Assembly: GCF_029962835.1 (NCBI RefSeq)
Contig: NC_080582.1
Span: 18,298,032 to 18,362,031 of the forward strand
Origin: Magnolia sinica
Lineage: Eukaryota > Streptophyta > Magnoliopsida > Magnoliales > Magnoliaceae
Direction of reading: 5' to 3'
Length of the DNA stretch: 64,000 nt
This document shows positions 56,109 through 64,000 of the stretch, piece after piece. Positions within the stretch are counted from its first letter, which is position 1, and each line of letters starts with the position of its first letter. The notes beneath the pieces were generated by a model that did not search any database, was not told the DNA's origin, and was given only the letters and a program-made list of their open reading frames with translations. The translations under genes and the position numbers were made by a program.

Positions 56109-58540
56109 ATGGATGGTAATTCATTGAAGAGCCAAGCATTTGATGAACCACGTCGAAGGTTAGATTTTGACACTGAAATAAATGTTCAAAAAGCAAGCCA
56201 ACAAATAGATGACCAAGAAGCAAGTCAACATGTATTGGTCAATGTAGATGAGAATTTAAATGAAGAGCCAGGACTAGGTATGGAGTTTACTTCTGACGAG
56301 AGTGCATTTCAGTTTTACAATCGGTATGCTAAGAATACAAGGTTCAGTGCTCGAAGGGGATGGGTAAAGAAAGCAGATGATGATACCACCATACTTAAGA
56401 GAAGATTTTGTTGTTCTAAAGAAGGTAAAAAAATATGGCAAAAAACAAGATGAGCCTCCAAAGTTTAGCCGTCCGATTATAAGAACTAATTGCCTAGCAT
56501 CCATGATGATTAAGCTTCAGATGAATGGAAAATATAGTGTGACTAGTTTGTTGCAAAGCATAACCACAAAGCTATCGCACCAACAAAGGTACACATGTTT
56601 AGGTCACATAGAGGCATGGCAGATGCTAAAAAAGATGAAGCAAACAATGTTGATGGCTGGGGAATAAAACTCAGAGCGGCTATAGAATATTTTAGTAGAC
56701 GATCTGGAGGTCGAGAGAATCTGGGTTTCCAACCCATTGGCTACAAAAATTACTTGCGGAAAAAGCTAGCGAATGAAAGTGATGGAAAGGGGTGATGCAG
56801 GGGACGTTTTACAATACTTTCAAAAAATGCAAGTGGATAATCCATCTTTTTTTTATGCAATAAAAGTGGATGAAGATGATCAGATCACGAATATATTCTG
56901 GGCAGATGTGATTTCAATAATGGACTATAATGTTTTTGGAGACGTGGTTTGCTTTAATATCACGTACAAAATAAATAGTTATGGATGACCATTTGCCCCA
57001 TTTATTGGGGTGAATCATCATAAACAAAATATAATATTTGGTGGGGCTTTGCTATACAATGAAACGATTGAATCTTTCAAGTGGTTGTTAGAAATGTTTT
57101 TGAGTGCCGTGTCTGGAAAACAACCAATGATAATCCTTACCAACCAAAATGTTGTAATGGCAAATGCAATAGCCTCAGTGATGCCAGGAACATATCATCG
57201 CTTATGTATTTAGCATATCTACCAGAATGCTGCCAAACACCTTAGTCATGTATTTAAAGGTTCAATAAGTTTCGAACATGATTTGAATAGATGCATATAT
57301 GATTATGAGTATGAGGAAGAGTTTCTAACTGCATGAAATACCATGATTTTGATGTATAATTTAATGGATAACAAGTGGTTACAAAATCTATTTAAGGAAA
57401 AAGAAAAATGAGCTTTTAGTTTATGAAAGAAATACATTTTGTGCAGACATGAAAAGCACACAACGGAGTGAAAGCGTTAATAATTTGTTGAAAAATTATC
57501 GGAACTCTAAATATGATCTTTTGCATTTCTTCACCCATTATGAATGGGTAGTGGCTAGTCGATGATACAAGGAATCCATGACTGATTTCAAAATGAGGCA
57601 AAGTACCCTAGTAAATATGTTTCTCGATGTAAAGATTTTAAATGAAATGACAAAGGTGTACACTCCAGAGGTATTTGAAATATTTCAAGAAGAGTATAAG
57701 AAACATCTTAGTTATTTAATTTCTAAATGTGGTGAATTTGGCATGGTTGCAGAGTATCATGTATATAATGATAAAGATGAAAGACGTATTGTTAAATTCG
57801 ACTCTTTAGATGGTACAATGATGTGTAGTTGCAAGAAATTTGAGTTTGTGAGGATCTTATGTAGTCATGAATTGAAAGTTTTAGATTTTTATAATATAAA
57901 AGAAGTTGATCCTGAGTATATTATGAAAAGATGGAGAAGAGATGCAAAAGAAGGTTTTGGTAGAGATCATACCAGGGTACCAACAAAAGGCGAGCATAAC
58001 ATTGTTTCAGATGAGCGGTACAAATATTTGTGTAGCAAGCTTCATAGAATTGTAGCAATGGCTGAGGAACATGATGAGTTGTTCAAATTTGCTGATAATA
58101 CACAAATGAATTCCACAATGAAATGATGGAACGTATGAAAGGGACGAAGGAACCTCCACTAAGATTGTCTAAATCTGTTGATAAAAACGTAAAGATTGAA
58201 CACGCACACCATGAGCCGACCAAAAGTGAAGATACTAGATGTGCACACTCTAGATGAAATGAAAACGTTGATACTAAAGGTGCATGCCATGAGACAACTG
58301 AAAGCATAGATATAGAAATAACACACCCTGAGCCCATTGAAAAAGAAGTTACTTTTGTTAATAGCCAGAGTTCACAAACTGTAAGTGGGATTAAAGTAAA
58401 GCCTCGAGTTGGGGGCAACTGTCGTGTGTATCAAAATCCGCTGGATAAAGTACAAAAGAAAAAATCTCAAACTGAATCCGTTTAGCCACAAGCAAATCAA
58501 GAGAGACAAGAAACTGCTCAAACACCAAACATAATGCACC
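56109..58540 (+). pseudogene. FAR1/FRS-type (MULE-derived) transcription factor pseudogene
   Basis: Domains in order: FAR1 DNA-binding domain (56274-56600, GMEFTSDESAFQFYNRYAKN, RFSARRGWVKK, KFSRPIIRTNC, KLQMNGKYSV); linker (56600-56800); MULE-type DDE core (56860-57330, [49 protein letters not shown]); and a SWIM zinc finger (57810-57880, MMCSCKKFEFVRILCSHELK) with C-x-C...C-x-H intact. At least four frame changes are present, plus in-frame stops such as TGA 56986 and TAG 57211 where Arg (CGA) and Trp (TGG) fit. The first core Asp (usually DTTY) is Asn at 56956-56958, and the second (LTDQ) is Asn at 57142-57144. 58680-58880 looks like a C-terminal exon after an acceptor (ccatcag). Confidence 0.88.
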
Positions 58541-61500
58541 CTACTTCATTTTAACCTTCAAATTATTCAATTCCATCTCCTGAACTGAGTCATCTTAATC
58601 AGGTATCAATGAGAACTTATTTACTAAATCTTGTCATGTCACATGTATATGTTTTTTAAATTCTTGATTTTTTTTCCTCCATCAGGGTACACATATTGCT
58701 GTCATGAGTTCCTTAGAAGTACCGATAGGATCCCATGTAGGATCCGGTCATCATATGGTGATTGGCTACACTCCTGCCTCTAGTGGGTCCATAAATGCAC
58801 CATTGGTTCAATTTTGATACCAAGCACCTCATTTTAGCATGTTTCAACAAAATCTCTTCAACATTGGACGATAGGTAAAAGTGCGATTTAATTTTGCATA
58901 TTTCTAATATTAGAGTAACATTCATAGGAGTTGACATTCATGTAAGTTGTGCTCATTAAAGTTTTCATTATTGTGTTTTTGCTATGCTAAACTTCAATTG
59001 GTGCCAGTCTGAGTCATTTTAGGATACCTAAGACTGGCCCTAGTGGATCAATGAGTGGCCCTTTGGTTGCTTGTGGCTACCAACCAAGTACAAACTTGTA
59101 CAAGCAAATTCCCTTAAGCAACCCGCAATTGGCACATTTATGTGAAGATACATCTATAAAAAGTATTGCATTTTAGCAGTTAAAACTGTCAATCTCTATC
59201 ATTCATAGTATTGAATGAACTTTTTAATTTTCGATACAGTGAGACATCTTATTCATTGAAATTTGAAATCCCTGTATGCAGTTATCATCAGCACCATGTG
59301 ATAAGAGTCAACTGTTAAGGTGTGAGGAAACAACCTACGTTTGAATAAATAGATTTTCTTTCCTCAAAGTTGAGTGTATGTTCTAACTCTTCTTACAAAA
59401 GCCAAAAGATTGCAACTTGATTGGTGGAATCTTTTTACTTTCTTTTCTCTTAATTGAATGAAAGAAAAAGAAGAAGAAATTTTGTGTTTTGTGTGCAAAA
59501 GTTTATGATATTAAGGTAGGAAGGGATTGATGCACCATCCATATCCTTCATGGGAATTTTTGAGCTGGAAAGGATCTGATTTTCACAAGCATGTTTTCTC
59601 CACTTATGTGGAATTTTGAGATGGGAAATCAAAAGAGATGTTGATTTCGGCTTCTTTGGTGGGAACTCCCATAATGGTATTCAAATGTTCAAGGCATCCA
59701 TCTGATGGACTACTGCAAAAAATAAAAATAAAAAAATCAAGGTGGTCCATTTAGAAGGTGAGCTGTGATATAAATAGGTTGGCAAGTTACAAAATTTTAG
59801 CTGATTTTAGTGAGCACCCATTTTTCCACCTACTTTGCTTATGCTATCCTTACTAATAACAAAAAGCCACATGAAATTATTGAGTCAGAATTTTGTCAAT
59901 AAATTTGGAGTCAATTTTGTTGTTGAAATTAGTACCATCTGTGCTCATAATAAGACCTTTGTTGTCAAATTTGTCATAGTTGTCAACAATGTGGGGTCAA
60001 AACTTCCATAAGACCTTTGTTGTCAAATTTGTCAACAACGCAAAGTCAAAATTTGTTCCTAAATTTCATCAAAAATGTGAAGTTAAATTTCTACATAACA
60101 AAATGTCGATGCTTGTTTTTCAATAAGACCTTCCAATATTTTCCATTTTAGCCATACAATAATCATTCAAAAATCTTATTGATGGATAACGAACAAAGTG
60201 TAATATTTTGTTCATGATATATCTAATTGAGAAATCATAGTTTGAATTACTTGTATTCATGTATGTAATGTTTTAGTAAATTCTAACTGCTTGTGTATTA
60301 TCCATTATACTTTACCAATTTGTAACTACTTTTCTACTCTATTTGCATAGAATGCCTTTTATCTGATGATTTTTTCTTGTTGACAATGTTGCAGGTAAAT
60401 TCTACATGTCTGAAATTATGGTACAAGATGTGTATGAGAAGATTACATTGCTCTTTAGCACTTTTGGGTTTTTAAGCTGCATGTAGCTTCATAGCAGGAA
60501 GCAGTTGTAGCCCTCATGGCTCTCCATATAAGACATGATGTGGTTTTCAACAACAGCCCCTATATGTAGCAGCAGAAGCAACATGTTCTTTTCAAATCAA
60601 TGTGGCCTTTTACTCCCTGCGGTTGTCCTGTGGCTGATGTTGTGTAAGTTTTGGATAGGAGCTACCCTAGTCGTTTTGTCTTGGGCAATTGTGGGTTTGG
60701 TGTGGTCTTATTATGGTGTGCAGCTGGTTTCTACGGATAGTAGTTGGTGGGTGTCATTGAAGATTTAGATCAGCTTTGAGGTGCTAGATTGGTAGCTTGT
60801 TATGTAGGTCTGTTTTAATTTTTTTAATTTTTTTAGCCATGCATAGTTTTTTGTTTTGTTTTGTTTTGTTTTTATATCTTTTATTTTATTTTTTGTTTTT
60901 TATTTATTTTTATTTATTTATTTATTTTTGTACAAGTGCTCTAAATGATAGGTGTGATTGCTGCCCTTTTTGTTGGCATCCGCCTGAATAGTTGTACAGA
61001 GCATTTCCACTCAATAATCTTGGGTGGTGTGCTTCCCACCTTTAGAAAAAGAAGAAGAAAGAATGGGTATATATCAATCTGGGCAGGATTTGGATTTTGA
61101 ATATGTGATTTAGATGTGGATTGAATATGTAATTGAATGATTAACAGGTTGAATGTGGATTGCATGTGTAACTGAATGTAAATGCAGTTGAATTAGATGC
61201 CGAAGCAAATAGATTTGGATTATTGCCCATTTTGTTTCATTGATATGATATTTGGGTTTTGTTGTCTTTAATGAGCCCCATGATGCAAGCATTCTTGAAT
61301 GTTGTCCATATGCACTAGAGATCTAACCTTTTTAACATATCTCATTTTTTGTTCTTAAAAAAATAAAATTAAATTAATTACAATTCAGTTGCCTTAGCCT
61401 TGACAATATGACGAGCACATTGAAATATGTTTATACCTGCTCCTTTGTCTGAGTTTTGGCAAACAATCAAGTCCTTTTTGTTGCTTTAGCCTTGTTAATA

Positions 61501-62599
61501 TGATGAACGCATTGAAATATGTAAGCTTCCTAGATGTTTATTTGAAGGTAAGCAGTATTGTTACACAAGCTATGGGTATGTTCTCTCAATAAAAGGGGCC
61601 GAACTGCTCACCATATTTTGCAAGAACATTGGAATGCATTCATTATTCAAGTATGCCCTACATCAACCTTGATAGTCACTGTAAAATATAAAACACTTTT
61701 AATATGTTGCACTCTCTTCCTTAAGCTATTATTCTGGGACCATGTTTGAAATTTTCATTGATTTGGAGAATATTTGTGTGTGTGCAATCCACAATAGGCC
61801 TAACATATTTGACAGTCTGTATCTTCTATCAGTCCTATTTATTAATGTACATATTTAAACAAGTGATTCCCGAGAATTGAATGACAAATGTCATTCCATC
61901 ATCTGAAGGTTTGTTTTCTTTGGCTTGTATAGATTTATGTCATATTAACAAAGTTCAACTGGTGTGCTCCTCTACCTTTCCTTGAAAAAAAGGAAGACCA
62001 GCAACTAAAGTCTAAAATTGCAAAAACCTTATTCCGAGTCCTTAAGAACTACTCCACAACTAATAAAATCAAGTTTCTTATCATGAGAGATGAACATAAA
62101 ATCTTCAAACAATTCTCCATATCCATTGAAATTTGATTGACAATCATTCCAGGCATCCAGATTGATATGGGACAAGCTAACCACAAAATATTACAACTTC
62201 AGATTTTACCAAAAGGTTGCATTTGCTTGAATTTTACATAAGATAAAATTTTCCATTAACCATAATAAATAAATCTTTTCTCAATCAACAACATAAATAA
62301 ATTAATTATACTACTGCTAGCAAACCATGGACCTCAAAAGTGCACCCCAAAAACCAATATTTCTAAAGCCAAAATTACATTTATAGATTGTAGTTATGAT
62401 GACATTGATCCAAGCTATTGGACGGGTTGGAATATATCCACTTGTTTTGGGGCTATATCCTGTGATCCAAACTATTGATCAAGAATCCAAAATACAAGTG
62501 GAGTAAATAAACAAAATGTAGTGGGCATCCGAGAAAATGGAACTTCCATTTCTATAATCAATCTCTGATGGCACACTCTTTCATTAAAAAAAAGTTCAC
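58541..62599. other. AT-rich sequence downstream of the FAR1-like pseudogene
   Basis: 58680-58880 is exon-like (reads APLVQF then APHFSMFQQNLF). 59952-60035 contains a doubled ataagacctttgttgtcaaa. 60480-61060 is T/G-rich and ends like a non-LTR tail (catttccactcaataatctt). 61100-61200 has loose repeats of gaatgtggattgcatg type. No independent gene was recognised. Confidence 0.45.
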
Positions 62600-63103
62600 A
62601 TATGTAGTTTATAAAAAAAAAAAAGCATTCACCAAGCTTGAATTTGTGGATCATCACTTGTTGCATATATATTCCCAAATAAATAAAAAATAAAAAATCT
62701 TCATCTTATTGGGTTGAATTCTCACTTTTTGCATCATGTTAAGACGTTCCAGTGCCTCTTTCAAATGACCTGCAACAGCAAAATAGTAAACTCATGAATA
62801 TAATAACAACTAAAAAAAAAGCATTCACCAAGCTTGAATTTGTAGATCATCGCTTGTTACATATATATTCCCACAAAAAAAAAAAAAAAAAAAAAGATCT
62901 TCACCTTGTTGGGTAGACTTCCCACTTTTTGCATCATGTTAAGACGTTCCAGTGCCTCTTTCAAATGACCTGCAATAGCAAAATAGTAGACTCATGAATA
63001 TAATAACAATTACTGGATGAGCAGACTTGTAAAAAGAAAAAAAAAGAACTTGAGATGGTTGTGATCATCAAATGAGAAAACCTGTAAGAAAGAAAGATTC
63101 TCA

Positions 63104-63196
<93 letters not shown>
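62600..63196 (-). repeat. Right arm of the inverted duplication, tandemly doubled, ending in (AT)45
   Basis: Reverse-complement counterpart of 55732-56098. The inner ~215-bp part (gcattcaccaagcttgaatt ... tgcaacagcaaaatag) occurs twice in tandem, near 62625 and 62820. Read on the minus strand, the exon-like piece gives HLKEALERLNMMQKV. It ends in (AT)n at 63107-63196. Confidence 0.85.
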
Positions 63197-63199
<3 letters not shown>

Positions 63200-64000
63200 A
63201 AGACCCATATCCTATTTCGTACCATCTTGTAGACTTCAACGATCCTCCCCGTCGAATTTCGGCAACCCTCGACCTGTAATCAACATTTGCCCGCAATCCT
63301 AAGTTACAGCCCATAGATGTAACTCAGCTCGACTCGAAACTTATATCCTAGCGACCGCTTCGTCACCGCGGTTCTAACGCCATGCCTCGTGCACTGATCC
63401 GATACCTGGGCCAGAAGATGTGGGCCCGCGTTAATTTTAAGGAAAACACCGCACGTGTGAATTCTGAGAGAATCTCTACGATCTATCTCATCAATCAATT
63501 AATCTAGTCAAGTATACACCATACCACAAGTACAAGCAACCCATCCCTTTCCCATTCCCAAAGTCAACTCTCTCTCTCTCTCTCCACCCATCCCTTTCCC
63601 ATTTCCAAAGTCAACTCTCTCTCTCTCTCCACCCATCCCTTTCTTATAACTCCATCACTCCACCCATCACCCCTCACTGCATCTCTTTTCATTCCATCAC
63701 TCCCCTCTCTCTAATATTCTCTCTCTTCACTCCCAAGCAACAAAAAAAATCTAATGTTCAAGCCTTCCAAGAGCTACCCAAGTGTGGCCCATTTTCCTAT
63801 CCTCTCATCTCCCATCTCAACTAGTCATTCATCATTAACCTCCATCAAAATTGAAGGCAAGGAGCATAGGAGCCCAAAGAGCTATAGAAGGAGGCCACAA
63901 GTGGGTGATCCACCGTTGATCCTTATTTCAGGGCCCACTTATTGTGGGACCCACTTGATGTATGCATTGTATAAGGGAGGACCCAATAGTGGCGGGGTCC
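63197..64000. mobile_element. LTR of a gypsy-type element, running off the window
   Basis: It begins tgtaagacccatatcc immediately after the (AT)n tract. TGTAAGACCC is a frequent LTR start among plant chromovirus-type gypsy elements (Tekay/Del). It contains gggcccgcgtt and C/T-rich leader-like sequence. No internal domain is visible before the window ends, so it could be a full element or a solo LTR. Confidence 0.55.
63539..63630. repeat. 47-bp tandem duplication inside the terminal LTR
   Basis: cccatccctttcccattccc followed by aaagtcaac and (TC)n occurs twice in a row. Confidence 0.85.

Overview
This is nuclear DNA from a flowering plant. It holds two host-type genes, a coiled-coil NLR resistance gene and a DYW-class PPR gene, in a large excess of transposable elements and their relics. 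A GTGG(T/C)CCAC-rich MITE family recurs at 26.6, 48.4, 49.0, 50.7 and 51.7 kb. From memory I associate it with magnoliids (Magnolia/Liriodendron/Lauraceae), but that placement is an inference and was not tested. No CRISPR array, operon or rRNA gene is visible.

Layout. 1-2195 is a minisatellite with a 136-bp higher-order unit and an internally inverted block. 3.7-4.6 kb is a decayed LINE RNase-H end. 5946-11031 is a complete but dead Ty1/copia element on the minus strand, with two LTRs, a 5-bp target duplication (ATTTC) and a tRNA-Met primer site. 11358-11488 is a small hAT-type MITE. 12290-14935 is an 881-codon CNL gene with a frameshift just before its family-typical C-terminus. 18051-24726 is a non-autonomous CACTA transposon with a GAG/GAG target duplication. 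It carries pieces of at least three and probably four unrelated host genes in one orientation: a DUF4408/A70-like start, the first exon of an AGD14-type ArfGAP, an FAD monooxygenase and probably a GT47 C-terminus, plus unidentified exon-like blocks. 27122-29347 is a PPR gene whose DYW domain is cut off by one in-frame TGA.

29.3-36.5 kb is AT-rich and holds a decayed copia RT/RNase H, a 423-bp tandem duplication beside a hAT BED-finger relic, and a TRIM-like repeat with a Met-type primer site. 36534-47602 is a Tat-lineage Ty3/gypsy element on the minus strand with a plus-strand (antisense) extra ORF. 47.9-53.7 kb is a nest of hAT-like, composition-biased elements and MITEs, including a MITE split by another element. 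55.7-63.2 kb is a FAR1/FRS (MULE-derived) pseudogene bracketed by inverted copies of a ~350-bp segment, each ending in an (AT)n tract. The window ends inside an LTR that starts at 63197.

The genes do not form a pathway. The most unusual object is the multi-gene capture in the CACTA element. A recurring pattern is that many disabling changes in the elements, and the PPR stop, read as C-to-T or G-to-A transitions, as expected from deamination of methylated cytosine.
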